From NCBI GenBank assembly GCA_035946575.1, contig DASYZG010000126.1, forward strand, positions 18,501 to 82,500: a stretch of DNA of 64,000 bases, in the 5' to 3' direction. The stretch comes from Gp13-AA77 sp035946575 (GTDB lineage Bacteria > Acidobacteriota > Terriglobia > UBA7540). A program made the translations under genes and the position numbers. The notes under the pieces are model-generated. The model saw nothing but the letters and a program-made list of their open reading frames with translations, was not told the DNA's origin and made no database searches. Shown piece by piece: positions 26,373 through 35,801 of this stretch (position 1 is the stretch's first letter; every line of letters begins with the position of its first letter).

Positions 26373-27857
26373 GGGGGCTCCTCCGCCCGCTCGCCGGCAA
26401 TCCAGGTTCCGGCTTGCGCGGCGGATAAGATGCTGCTCGACAATGAGATAGGGAGCGACCGGACGGCCGCGACGCGGCTCTCATGTCCGATCCCGGACTC
26501 GGCTGACCGGTTGCGGCACAGTTGCCACGCCTGGCGCTTCCGAAGCCTCTTGAGGAAGACCTGGCGTCGCCCGCCCCGGCGATTTCGACACATTTGGAGC
26601 GGCAGTTGGGCGCGGCCCGCACGATTTTCCGAGATTTCAGCCTTTCTTTGCGTGCAATTTGACCCGATTTTCGGTTCGTTTTGGGTTCGTTTTTTGGCCC
26701 TTTTGCAGAACTCTGGATGATTTTATTGGACTTATTGGCTTCGCCTCCCGGTTTTTTATAGGGGGTGGCGGGGGTGCTGTTTTCGCCGTCACCCGCGCCG
26801 GGCTCGGCCGGATCTGGAGTGTCGTCCGCCTGAGCCGGCGCGTGAGGCTTGATGCCGAGCGTCTGCAGAATCCCGTTGATCACCCACTGCTTGCGATCGA
26901 CCGCCTGGCGCAGCGCCTGCCCGTGGCGGAACATGCGCTGCTCCTCCGGGGTGTTGACCTCGAGCCGGGCCATGCAGGCACACTGCGTCACCGATTTCTC
27001 GTTCTTCCTGAGCCTGTAAGCGAACCTGGCGTCCTGGAGCTCGCTCGCAACGAGATCATGCAGACGTTTGACCGCTTTCCGGGTGGGGCGGGTTTTTCCG
27101 GAAAGAAGGTCCTGCCACCAATAGCAGATGGTCTGGCCGCGATCGTGCTCGCTCTCCAAATCCCAGCCGTACAGGTTTTTCACCACGCTGTCCGTGTCGC
27201 CATCAATCTTGCGCCTGTGGAGCTGGGAGTCGAGGAGCATCAAGGCCTGGATGATCGCCTCGTATTTGGCGACCGAGTCTTCCACCCGGTACAGGCCCTG
27301 CGTCTCCCGGCTGACGCGGGGCAGATCGCGGGCGATTTCCTGAAGACCACGGGCCATTTCGAGTCTCGGTCTGCTGGCCGCGGTACTCGAGATAAGCGTC
27401 GCGGATGCGTTCCCAAGCCTCGAGACTCCAGGTGCAGCCGCGCCAGGTCCTGGAAGTGCAGCGCCAGCATGGGCGGCACTGGTTCGTACGGCGTCATCAA
27501 CCGCTCGTAGAGCTTCTCGGCCTCTCCGGGAATGATATGGACCGTCTTGTACTCCGCGGCTCCCAGCAGCCGCACCGAGCAGTACCTGAAGGCGTTCATC
27601 CTGGACCGCTCTTTGCCCTCGGGGGTGCGTGGGCCGGTGGATTTCTCCGCATTGGCGCGGTTTGCGGCGATCTGCCGGTCGGAAGCCCTTCGCACCGGAA
27701 GCGCGCCAGCCGGACTCGCTGTCGCCTCGCCAGAAGCGGTGTCACGGCAAGACGAGTCGCCGGATTGTCCGTTGTTTTCCGCAGAACTTTCACAGCCGGG
27801 GGTCCCTGCCGACGACTCCAAGCCTTCGGAGCGATCGGTTTCTGTTTTCAAGATCAT
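26373..27857 (-). pseudogene. Acidobacterial hypothetical protein gene broken by two frameshifts
   Basis: ATG 27857 (MILKTETDRSE) follows GAGGTG. The N terminus has NRANAEKSTGPRTPEGKERS, a motif of a widespread family of unknown function in Acidobacteriota and Planctomycetes. Homology-like helical sequence then moves through three frames: LHFQDLARLHLE, then LEAWERIRDAYLEYRGQQTET, then LEMARGLQEIARDL...YEAIIQALMLLDSQL. The breaks lie near 27425 and 27364, each one extra base between GAG and CTCGA. The third frame has no stop until 25909, inside the permease gene, so the natural C terminus is also uncertain. It may be real decay or indel errors. Confidence 0.7.
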
Positions 27858-28288
27858 ATAGCACCTCAAGAATCGGATTTTCGGAGGCGAATCAGGGTGG
27901 AATCGCGCCCAGTTTGAGTGTGCAGGACAAAAATGGGACAATGGAGAAAAGTGAGAAAAGTGAGAAAATTTTATTTCACCTTTATTTTCAATAGCTTATC
28001 CTGTGGAAAACTCGGGTGCGGGTCAGGAAAAGTGATTTTCGGCGCCGGGGAAGCGGCTCATGGCCTGAAAACCGAGAAAAGCAGATTCCTCGGGCCGGAA
28101 AAGCCCGGCCCTCGGAAGGACGTTGGCATCCAGGATTCGACGCAGAGTGTTGACCGTCGATTTAGCGTCGACTCGCTCCTCCTGACTTTTTGACTCTCGA
28201 CTCCTGGCCTCGACTCTCGACTGGCCTTGAGGCGGTCGGCGGGCTCTAACAAACTTGGGAAGAAAGCTACCAGGGTGAGGGTGTCTGC
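27858..28288. other. Gene-free stretch with short repeats
   Basis: The stretch holds the MEKSEK repeat (27932-27995), a CAGATTCCTCGGGCCGGAAAA element (28083) also present near 30215, and GACTCTCGACT twice (28192 and 28212, 20 bases apart). No protein gene longer than the 17-codon MEKSEKSEKILFHLYFQ frame is credible. The promoter of the S41 gene should lie at its right end. Confidence 0.55.
27932..27995 (+). repeat. GGGACAATGGAGAAAAGTGAG repeat, copy 2, with a 17-codon frame
   Basis: The first 36 or so bases match the minus-strand copy at 12776-12822. ATG 27945 opens a 17-codon frame MEKSEKSEKILFHLYFQ ending in TAG. No strong ribosome site is seen, so coding is doubtful. It lies divergently upstream of the frameshifted gene that starts at 27857. 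Confidence 0.55.
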
Positions 28289-29538
28289 ATGCGAGAAGGA
28301 AAACTCAGCGGGTGGCAGGGCGTGGCCGCGTTGCTGATCTTGATTGTGGGGCTGGTCGCGGGCATGGCGTTGGACCGTGTGGTGGCGCTCGGTTTACCGT
28401 TCTCGGATGCACGGCCCAACTTTAAGCTGATGTCCCAGGCCTGGACCCTTATCCATCGATATTATGTAGACCGCGCCGCTGAGCGCCCGCCCGTGCTCAC
28501 CTACGGAGCTATCAGCGGGATGGTGAATGCGCTCGGCGACACGGGTCACAGCCGCTTTCTTGATCCGTCGATGGTCAGACAGTTGACCGTCGTGCAACGA
28601 AACCAGTACCAGGGCGTCGGGGCCGAGGTGCAGTCGAAAGGAGGCCGTGTGGTGATCGTGGCTCCCCTGGACGGGTCGCCGGCGCAACGAGCGGGGCTGA
28701 AGCCCGGGGATATCATCCTGCAGGTAAACGGCCGGAACATCGCCGGGCGGCCGTTGGAGCAGGTCATCGCCGAGATCCTGGGCCCAGCCGGTACGCCGGT
28801 GACGTTGACCATCCTCACGCCCGCTTCGGGTGAGACGCGTCAAATGACCCTGATCAGGGCGAAGGTGCACCTCGACAACGTCACCTGGCAAATGCTGCCG
28901 GGCACAAGGATCGTGCATTTGCGCATCGCAGCGTTCAACGCCGGGGCCGCAGCCGATCTGCGTAAGGCGCTAAGTGACATCAACCGGGAATCACCGGCGG
29001 GTGTCATCCTGGATTTGCGAAATAACCCCGGCGGCCTGCTGAGCGAGGCCGCCGAATCCTCCAGTCAGTTTCTACAGACGGGCAGTGTTCTTCGGGTGAG
29101 AAACCCCCGAGGGCAGGAAAAGTCTGTCCCGGTGGAGCCAGGCGGCGAAGCCACCGGCATTCCGCTTGTGGCTTTGGTGAACGGCGGGACAGCGAGCGGT
29201 GCTGAAATCATGGCGGGAGCGCTTTGCAGGATCCGCGCCGGGCGCAGTTGGTGGGCGAGACTACCTTTGGCACCGGAACCGTGCTCAATGAGTTCAAGCT
29301 TTCGGACGGCTCCGCGCTGATGCTGGCTATTGAGGAGTGGCTCACACCGGCGGGCCACGTGATCTGGCACAAGGGAATCACGCCGAACGTCGCGGTTGCC
29401 CTGGCTGCGGGCGTAGCGCCGGAGTTCCCGGAGGCCGAGCGCGCGATGACCGCCATGCAATTCCACGACAGCCGCGACGCGCAACTGTTGCGGGCCTTCG
29501 ACCTGCTGCAACCGGCGGCCTCTGCCGCGAAACACTAA
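28289..29538 (+). pseudogene. S41 C-terminal-processing-protease-like gene, frameshifted, missing the usual catalytic lysine
   Basis: Frame one gives a membrane anchor (residues 10-27), a PDZ domain (GVGAEVQSKGGRVVIVAPLDG, RAGLKPGDIILQVNG) and the peptidase_S41 core through NGGTASGAEI, which carries the nucleophilic serine. Near 29215-29222 the homology moves to another frame (LQDPRRAQLVGETTFGTGTVLNEF) that ends at 29538. That is consistent with one missing base at GCGGGAGCGCTTTG. The position of the general-base lysine (usually FGKG) reads FGTG. Some S41 paralogues share that change, so activity is doubtful even if the frame is intact. The 3' end overlaps the convergent GNAT gene by 4 bases. 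Confidence 0.85.
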
Positions 29539-30077
29539 GTCCCTTTGACCATGCGCACGACGGGCAGCGATTCGCCCCCGGCGAGCGGCGCCTCAAGCGT
29601 TTCGAGCGCGGTGTATCCCCTGGCGCGATAGAAGGGAACCCCGCTGAGTGTCGCGCCCATCTCCAGGCGCTTGAACCCCGCCGCTCTGGCCGCCGCCTCG
29701 CACGCGTCGAGGATCATGGTGCCGATTCCCCGCCGCGCCCACTCCGGGCGGATGAAAAATGCGCGAATTTTCGCAGCATCACAAGCGGGATCGAGCAGAT
29801 CATCCGCGCGGGCGCGCCACTGGTCGCCGCCAAAGAGAGTTCGCCGCCGGCTCCACCCGCCGCACCCGACAATCTGAGGGCCGTCTGCCGTGGCTTCGGC
29901 GGCAAAGTACGTCCCGTCCGCGATCAGTTGCGTATCGACGCCATAAAGATCCGTCAGCGCCAGTTCGATCTGACGGGGCGAGTAGTCCCCGGCCTGTAAC
30001 CCGCGCACGGAGGCCTCAATCACCTCTCGTAGCGCCGGGATGTCAGCCGTACACGCCTTTCGTATGCGAATCTCCAT
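29535..30077 (-). CDS. GNAT-family N-acetyltransferase
   Basis: The 180-residue protein has the GNAT fold: an N-terminal IRKACTADIPALREVI, and the acetyl-CoA-binding motif A with V-F-x-RPEWARRGIGTMILDACEAAARAAG, here IRAFFIRPEWARRGIG. A C-terminal strand FYRARGYTALET follows. Such enzymes move an acetyl group from acetyl-CoA to an amine; the substrate cannot be named. It is convergent with the S41 gene. Confidence 0.9.
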   Translation of the reverse strand: MEIRIRKACTADIPALREVIEASVRGLQAGDYSPRQIELALTDLYGVDTQLIADGTYFAAEATADGPQIVGCGGWSRRRTLFGGDQWRARADDLLDPACDAAKIRAFFIRPEWARRGIGTMILDACEAAARAAGFKRLEMGATLSGVPFYRARGYTALETLEAPLAGGESLPVVRMVKGT

Positions 30078-30151
30078 GGCGCCAGCAAACCTTGCCTATC
30101 TGTTCCGCCGGTGGCGTGTCACAGAAGTTCGTTGTATAGGTCGTGAGCGGC

Positions 30152-30350
30152 GATCGTCATTCCGGGCGCAGCGAGGAATCTGCTTGTGCTTTGCAATTAA
30201 GGCAAACGAGAAGCAGATTCCTCGGGCCGGAAAAACGCCTATTCATCAGAATGGCGCCCCGCCTCAATTACGGGGCGGGTTTGAAACCCGCCCCTACCAC
30301 CTGGATTTCGTATTCATCAGAATGGCGCCCCGCCTCAATTACGGGCGGGG
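30152..30350. repeat. Repeat cluster: dispersed CATTCCG repeat plus a 39-base tandem duplication
   Basis: TCGTCATTCCGGGCGCAGCG and AGGAATCTGC (30152-30181) belong to the dispersed CATTCCG family. TATTCATCAGAATGGCGCCC and CGCCTCAATTACGG occurs twice, at 30240-30279 and 30311-30349 (spacing about 72). Between them GGGGCGGGTTT-G-AAACCCGCCCC (30272-30294) is a perfect 11-base-arm hairpin. No gene is supported in 30078-30390; frames read here translate the repeats. Confidence 0.75.
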
Positions 30351-30390
30351 GGCAACGGAATTTGTCGCTCCGCGCCATAAGGGACGGAAA

Positions 30391-31266
30391 TCAGTGTGCT
30401 GAGTAGCCGTGGATGACGCCGCTCGAGTCGGTGTAGCGGCCCACAAGGGTGCCCGCGTTATTAAGGCCGCGTACGCGAGTTTCCGTGGAGCCGGGAACGA
30501 CTACGTTGGTGAATTTCCCGCTTATCTTGGTGTATCCGCTAAACGGGCCCGTGGTGCTGGTACCGTGCAGGCCGACAATCTCGCCCTTGTCGCTAATCCT
30601 GTCGGATGCAGTGAGGGTGGCGCCCGGATAGTTGACGGGGGTGAAGACGCTGCTAACCAGGTAAAATCCGTGTTCGTTACCCGCCGCGTCGTCGTAGATG
30701 CCGACCATCTGTTTATTGTTGTTCAGCCCGGTGAGTTCTGTGAGGATTGAAGACGGGTAGTCAACAGTGTTATAGGTTCCCGCCACATCGGTAAAACCGT
30801 GGTAGACGGACGAAGTATCGATGTACGCGCCCACGATTTCCCCCGCCTTGTCGATGCTCCAGGCATTGGTGAAGGTCGTCCCCGGCGGATCAATCGTAGT
30901 GACTTTTGTACCGACGAGCTTGAATCCGTGCGTGACACCGGCAGAGTCGGTATACCAACCCACCACGTCGTTCGAGTCATTGATCCCGTAAGCCAAAGTA
31001 CTCGTAGCGCCCGGAACGTTGATGATTCTGAACTTACCCGCGGACCACGAAAAGCCGTGGTCCACCCCGCTGGAGTCCACGTAGAAGCCGACGATCACTC
31101 CAGCGGTGTTGATGTCGTTGCAGTCCGTCTCCGTGGAGCCCGGCACGTCAATCGTCGTGAAACTGAGCGAGTTGTGCGCGGCGTGGACCCGACCTGTGGT
31201 CAACGTAAGCGCCGCGGAAAGAGAAGCGAATGCGGCCATCACAGCGAGGATTTTGAGTTTTGACAT
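30391..31266 (-). CDS. Secreted HAF-type repeat protein
   Basis: The 291-residue protein has a signal peptide (KILAVMAAFASLSAAL...VHA) and then six or so repeats of about 41 residues. Their pattern is F-x-x-I-D-V-P-G-S/A-x-T...GINDxGxIVGxYxDSSGVxHGF, the probable extracellular HAF repeat. It likely folds as a beta-propeller-like or solenoid secreted protein; no enzyme motif is seen. AGGGAGGAGGG lies 5 bases before the ATG. It stands alone between a repeat cluster and the YXWGXW gene. Confidence 0.85.
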   Translation of the reverse strand: MSKLKILAVMAAFASLSAALTLTTGRVHAAHNSLSFTTIDVPGSTETDCNDINTAGVIVGFYVDSSGVDHGFSWSAGKFRIINVPGATSTLAYGINDSNDVVGWYTDSAGVTHGFKLVGTKVTTIDPPGTTFTNAWSIDKAGEIVGAYIDTSSVYHGFTDVAGTYNTVDYPSSILTELTGLNNNKQMVGIYDDAAGNEHGFYLVSSVFTPVNYPGATLTASDRISDKGEIVGLHGTSTTGPFSGYTKISGKFTNVVVPGSTETRVRGLNNAGTLVGRYTDSSGVIHGYSAH

Positions 31267-31412
31267 CTGGCCCTCCTCCCTGAGGGTGATACAGTCTAGG
31301 CAGGCAGCGTTTCTCTGTCAAGCAGCAGTTCCGGTGATAGTGGTTCAGTTTGTGGTGCAGGCATCTTGCCTGCCGCGCGCCAGACGCAGGACAGCACCCC
31401 GCATCATTCGGG

Positions 31413-32627
31413 CTATAACGGCCTTCTCTCGGGCGACTGCCGCTTTTTGGGGGGCTGTGCAGGGCGCGACTCCCGGCGAGGCGGCGCCGCGGTCCGCACC
31501 GGCCGACGTGCCGGAGGCTTCGCCTGGGGTAGCCTCGGTGCTGGAGCCCTCGGGGCGGGAGTTCCTTGCCGCGGTTCGAACTGCGGCGAACGGGTGGCAG
31601 GCACGGCCGGCCGGCGTGCCACCGGAACCCTGGCTTCGGGAGCAATCCGGGGTGCTCGGCGAACGCCGGGATTCGCCGCCTCCGCCGGAGGCGCGATCCG
31701 GTTCACCCGCACGGGTTCGGCCCTGGCAGCCAACTGGGGCCGGCCATGGTTCACCGTGGCGAACTGCGTACGCGTGGCGGCGGCGGCGCGAAACACCTGG
31801 ATCTGCGCGGGCCGGGCGGCCACATGGCGCTCGCGAGCCGCGGCCAGTTCCGACCCGTTCGGCCGGTATTGAATTCCTCCCCCGCCGCCGTTATAGCTGA
31901 TGCTGGTGGTGTTGGTGGAGTAGTTGTACACGGTGCGGTTGTAGACGTTCGTGATGTTGGTGGTGGTCACGTTAACGTTGTTCACCGCCGCGTTGTATAC
32001 AAATCCGTGGTTACCCCAGAACCCGCCCTGGTAGCCAACGCCGATGTAGCCGAACCCGTAATTGATCCCGCCGTAGAAACCGATGTGCGGTCCCCAGTAG
32101 CCCCGGTGCCAGATGTACCCCACACCGGAAAAGCCCCAATAGCCCGGGGTCCACAGCGCTCCCACATAAGGGGCCATCGCCCAGACGCCCGGCACCCAAT
32201 AGTATCCGTCCGGGCCCCAGGCCCAGTATCCGGGAGTCCAGAGATAATCAGGGCCAGGGCACTCCGGCTGCTGATAATCGGGGAGCGGGGGCGGTGGGTC
32301 CGGAGACTCCTGTGGAGGCTCGTTCTCGGAGTAGTCGGGATAGTAATTGTTGTCCGGGTAGCTCTGCGCCTGCGACTGGTCTGAGACGGGCTCAGATGAT
32401 GCCGCCGGCTGAGGGGATGTCGCCGGCTGACTCGATGACGTCTGATCGCCGGGAGCGACGGGCTGGCTCTGATCGCCGGCCGGCGCCTCGTTGACCGCCG
32501 TGGGATCGCCCGGAGGGCTCTGCGCGGCGGGTTGCTGATTGTTGCTCGGGCCCTTGCAACTCGTCAACGTCAGGACCACTGCCAAAGCAAGCGCCGCCGT
32601 CCAGCCCCGTGTCGAGGTGTTTCTCAT
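31413..32627 (-). CDS. YXWGXW-repeat lipoprotein with Pro/Gln-rich and Arg/Pro-rich tails
   Basis: The 404-residue protein has a lipoprotein signal (VVLTLTSC, cysteine near residue 24). A Gln/Ser/Pro-rich linker follows, then YXWXXGYW-type repeats at about 125-205 (DYLWTPGYWAWGPDGYYWVPGVW, ALWTPGYWGF, YIWHRGYWG), an Asn/Thr-rich part (VNNVNVTTTNITNVYN), and a strongly basic Arg/Pro/Ala tail. The family occurs on cell surfaces of many environmental bacteria without known function. A CRP/FNR-type box lies 99 bases upstream. Confidence 0.85.
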   Translation of the reverse strand: MRNTSTRGWTAALALAVVLTLTSCKGPSNNQQPAAQSPPGDPTAVNEAPAGDQSQPVAPGDQTSSSQPATSPQPAASSEPVSDQSQAQSYPDNNYYPDYSENEPPQESPDPPPPLPDYQQPECPGPDYLWTPGYWAWGPDGYYWVPGVWAMAPYVGALWTPGYWGFSGVGYIWHRGYWGPHIGFYGGINYGFGYIGVGYQGGFWGNHGFVYNAAVNNVNVTTTNITNVYNRTVYNYSTNTTSISYNGGGGGIQYRPNGSELAAARERHVAARPAQIQVFRAAAATRTQFATVNHGRPQLAARAEPVRVNRIAPPAEAANPGVRRAPRIAPEARVPVARRPAVPATRSPQFEPRQGTPAPRAPAPRLPQAKPPARRPVRTAAPPRRESRPAQPPKKRQSPERRPL

Positions 32628-32714
32628 GGTTGGCTCCCCGTGATTTCATCCAGCACAACTCCCAAAGCATAGCACGGACAGGCGGGCAGGCTGAGCGAAC
32701 GGACTGCGGCGGCG

Positions 32715-32741
32715 TCACAAAGGCGTGTGATGGCTGTCACA
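32715..32741. promoter_or_regulatory. CRP/FNR-family box array TCACA-N6-TGTGA-N6-TCACA
   Basis: TGTGATGGCTGTCACA (32726-32741) is a perfect TGTGA-N6-TCACA site. A third half-site TCACA at 32715-32719 is placed 6 bases before it. It lies 99 bases upstream of the YXWGXW lipoprotein ATG (32627) and behind the GH27 gene end. It resembles the box at 4833-4848. Confidence 0.65.
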
Positions 32742-32868
32742 GCCAGGCTTGCGGCTTGCGGCGAGAGTATATCTAAGCATTGAACCGGGGTGTGGCCGAG
32801 CGTCTCCCCCTTTGATACACCCTTCGCCGCCACACCCCCATTTCTCCCCGTCAACTTCTTACGGCTTC

Positions 32869-34368
32869 TCAGGGCGCGGCGGTCAGTTCGTAAAGACCCG
32901 CCCCGTGATGGTGCAGTTGCGCGGAAAAGCTGCCCTGAAACGAACCGAGATCGCGGCGGGCCCAGAGGTCGCGGACGGTCTGCTTACCGCGCACGCCCAG
33001 TTGCGCCCAGGTCGCTGACACCTCAGCGTCGGAGTCGCCGGTGTCAAACAGGGCCACATCCTTCGAGTGTCCGCCGGGCGCATTGGCCTCCCAGGCGACA
33101 CGCGACTGCTGATCGAACACCTGGTGGCCGCCGCTGCTCGATTGGTCCACCTTCAGGGTCTCCGGATTCTCGAGCAGCGACGCCGTGAAGGGGTCGAGCG
33201 AAGGCAGGTCACCGCCCATCATCAGCGGCGAGCGGAAGATGCACCACAGCGTCATGAGCGTGGTCTGCTCGTCGGGGGTGAGGCGCGACATGCGCGGCGG
33301 ATCGGAGAACCCGCGCAGGCGCAGGTGGCCGAGCGGCAGCATGTCAGCATCCGGCCAGTGATTGGGACCGCTGTACCGGGCCCAGCTCCGCGCCCGCGCG
33401 AACTGCGCCAGGACTTCCTTCCAGTTGTCCCACATATCGTCGGAGACGCGCCACATCTGCGACCATTGACTGAGGCTGGCGGCCTGATCGAGCGGAGCCG
33501 GACCGGGCGACAGGCTCAGCACCATGGGACGCCCGGTGTTGGTCATCGCTTTGCGCAGGGCCTCGATCTCCGGACCGTGGTAGGATTCGCGCCTGCCACC
33601 CCGGCTCATGTCGTCAGCCTTGATGAAATCGACGTCCCAACTCGCGTACAGCGCCGCAATCGAGTTGTAGTAGGCCTGGCCGGCGGGCTTGCTGACATCG
33701 ACGCCGTACATGGCGGTGGACCAGTCGCAGATGTTGGAGGTATCGGCGATGTCGCGGGCTCGCGCTTCGGTACCGAGCACGGGGAGGTCGTGCTCGACAG
33801 CAAGGCGCGGGATCCCGCGCATGATGTGGACGCCGAACTTGAGACCGAGGCTATGGACATAGGCTGCCAGCGGCTTGAATCCCTGGCCGCCCGCCGCCGA
33901 GGGAAAGCGGTTCGGCGCGGGCAGCAGGCGCCCGTAGTTGTCCATGGACGTCTTGAGCTTGTCCTGGCCCGAGGAGCCTTCGGCGGATTCCGGATTAGCG
34001 AAGTACCAGTAATAATCGACGACCACGTACTTCCATCCGTACTTCGCAAGGTGATCGGCAAGGTACTTCGCGTTCGCCTTGATCTCCTCTTCGTTGACGG
34101 CGCCGCCGTAACTGTCGTAGCTGTTCCAGCCCATGGGGGGCGCCGGGGCGAGGCTGTCGGGATAAGCGCTTTGTGGAGATGCGAAGGCGGCGGCCTGGCC
34201 GGGCGCCGGACTGAACCGCGAGCCCGGCGGAACGAAAAGGGCCAGCGCTGCAAAAAGGGTGAGCAATCCGGTGCGGCGCACGAGCCATGATGCGCCCCGC
34301 ATGGCGGACGGCGGGCGATTTGGGGAGGCGGGGCGCGGTGCCCGGATTTGAGATTCAGAATTCGACAT
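32869..34368 (-). CDS. Glycoside hydrolase family 27 alpha-galactosidase-like enzyme
   Basis: The 499-residue exported protein begins its catalytic domain at SLAPAPPMGWNSYDSYGG, the GH27 hallmark. The nucleophile is expected in DVDFIKADDMSRGG and the acid/base in MWRVSDDMWDNW. A C-terminal beta domain completes the enzyme. It should release alpha-galactose, or a related sugar, from oligo- or polysaccharides in the periplasm or outside. Its ATG overlaps the preceding M16 stop by one base (TAATG), so it is the third gene of a coupled operon. Confidence 0.9.
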   Translation of the reverse strand: MSNSESQIRAPRPASPNRPPSAMRGASWLVRRTGLLTLFAALALFVPPGSRFSPAPGQAAAFASPQSAYPDSLAPAPPMGWNSYDSYGGAVNEEEIKANAKYLADHLAKYGWKYVVVDYYWYFANPESAEGSSGQDKLKTSMDNYGRLLPAPNRFPSAAGGQGFKPLAAYVHSLGLKFGVHIMRGIPRLAVEHDLPVLGTEARARDIADTSNICDWSTAMYGVDVSKPAGQAYYNSIAALYASWDVDFIKADDMSRGGRRESYHGPEIEALRKAMTNTGRPMVLSLSPGPAPLDQAASLSQWSQMWRVSDDMWDNWKEVLAQFARARSWARYSGPNHWPDADMLPLGHLRLRGFSDPPRMSRLTPDEQTTLMTLWCIFRSPLMMGGDLPSLDPFTASLLENPETLKVDQSSSGGHQVFDQQSRVAWEANAPGGHSKDVALFDTGDSDAEVSATWAQLGVRGKQTVRDLWARRDLGSFQGSFSAQLHHHGAGLYELTAAP

Positions 34369-35801
34369 TACTTCGGCACTTCGTCGATCGGCAGCCCGAA
34401 CACGGACAACTGATCGCGCACGACCTTGTCTTCACCCACGGCGACGACCGACTGGCGCGAGGCTGGGAAGTACTTGCGGCCCGAGGCGGTCACGTCGTCC
34501 ACCGTGACCTTTTGAATGTCGGCGCTCTCCTGCCCCAGAGCCTGGGGCGGCAGGCCGTAAACCCAGAGCCAGCCGAGTTCGGATGCGACCGCTGACTGGA
34601 GTTGCAGAAGGAGGGCATCCGTGCCCACCAGGTACCGCTGCGCCTTGGTGACCTCGTCGGAGGAAGGAGCCGTGGTCGCCATGCGATTCAGCTCGTAAAA
34701 GATCTCATTGAGGCTCGGACCGGTGACGGCGTTGCGGACTGCGGCACGAGTCTGGAGCGTGCCTGCCTGCGTCCGCAACTGGATCGAGCCGCCGGGCGAA
34801 TACGTGTAGCCCTTGTCCTCGCGAATGTTGCGGACCAGGCGTGACCCGAACATGCCGGCGTAAATGGCGTTCGCGACCTGGGTGGCGGCGTAGTCGGGAT
34901 CGCCTCGGCGCGGACCGAAAGCGCCGAGCATGAGGTTCGTCTGCACCGAGCCGGGACGCGGCACGAGGAAGATGGCATGCGGATTATTCCCCGCCGGCCG
35001 TGGAGGTTCCGGAAGCGGAGGCTCCGAAGGCGCCTTCCACCCGCCGAAATCCTTCTCGATCTGCGCTTCGAGTGTGCCGGGGTCAAAATCTCCGACGGCG
35101 ATCAGCAACGACTGGTCCGGCCGGAAGCGCTGGCGATAGGTCGCGCGCAGGTCCTCGGCGGTGGTGGCGTTGATAGCCTCCGCGGTCGCCGAGATAACGG
35201 AGTATCCATGATTCCCGTAGAGCGCCCTGGCGAGCGCGCGCTGGGCGAGGAACGAGGGTTCCGCCTCCTGGGCCTGGAGATTCTGCAAGGCGTCCGCCTT
35301 GGCGAGCGCCACTTCCTCGTCGGGGAAGGTGCCGTTCTGCGCGATATCGGCGAGCACCGCCAGGGCGCCATCGACCTTGTCACTGAGCACCTGGACGGAG
35401 GAGAGCAGCGCGTCAGGACGCAGGTCGCCGGTCAGGTCGCCGCCTGCGGCCTCAAACGCTTCGGCAATCTGCTTCGCGGATCGGGTCTTCGTGCCCTGAT
35501 CCATGACCGCCATGAGCAGATCGGAGACGCCGGGGCGGTCCTTGGGATCGTAGGCGCGGCCGCCGCGCACAGCGAGCGTCAATGCAACTTTGGGAAATCC
35601 GGGACGCGCCACCCGCCACACGGTGAGTCCGTTGGGGAGCTTGGTTGCCAGCACGTTCGGCGTCGGGAAAGGGACGAGCGGCCCGTAGGGCGGCAGAGCC
35701 TTGGGGAGGGGCGGCAGCTTCTCCTGCGCATTGGCGCGCGGGAGCGGCACCAGCAAGGCCGCCATCAGAATCGTCAATGCCAGCCGGCGCAGGGGCTTCA
35801 T
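34368..35801 (-). CDS. M16 peptidase homologue lacking the zinc motif (partner subunit)
   Basis: The 477-residue protein has a signal peptide (ILMAALLVPLPRANAQ) and two M16 halves. Where active members have HXXEH it reads PGVSDLLMAVMDQGTKTR, so no zinc site exists. The second half keeps the conserved substrate-handling R/Y pair (RLVRNIREDKGYTYSPGG). Such proteins form heterodimers with an active M16 subunit. The upstream gene encodes exactly that, with a 4-base ATGA overlap, so the two products are almost certainly partners in the periplasm. Confidence 0.92.
   Translation of the reverse strand: MKPLRRLALTILMAALLVPLPRANAQEKLPPLPKALPPYGPLVPFPTPNVLATKLPNGLTVWRVARPGFPKVALTLAVRGGRAYDPKDRPGVSDLLMAVMDQGTKTRSAKQIAEAFEAAGGDLTGDLRPDALLSSVQVLSDKVDGALAVLADIAQNGTFPDEEVALAKADALQNLQAQEAEPSFLAQRALARALYGNHGYSVISATAEAINATTAEDLRATYRQRFRPDQSLLIAVGDFDPGTLEAQIEKDFGGWKAPSEPPLPEPPRPAGNNPHAIFLVPRPGSVQTNLMLGAFGPRRGDPDYAATQVANAIYAGMFGSRLVRNIREDKGYTYSPGGSIQLRTQAGTLQTRAAVRNAVTGPSLNEIFYELNRMATTAPSSDEVTKAQRYLVGTDALLLQLQSAVASELGWLWVYGLPPQALGQESADIQKVTVDDVTASGRKYFPASRQSVVAVGEDKVVRDQLSVFGLPIDEVPK

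Noticed and set aside
30040..30402. Plus-strand 120-codon frame
   Set aside because: Its sequence is the translation of dispersed repeats (FRAQRG-type text) and a tandem duplication.
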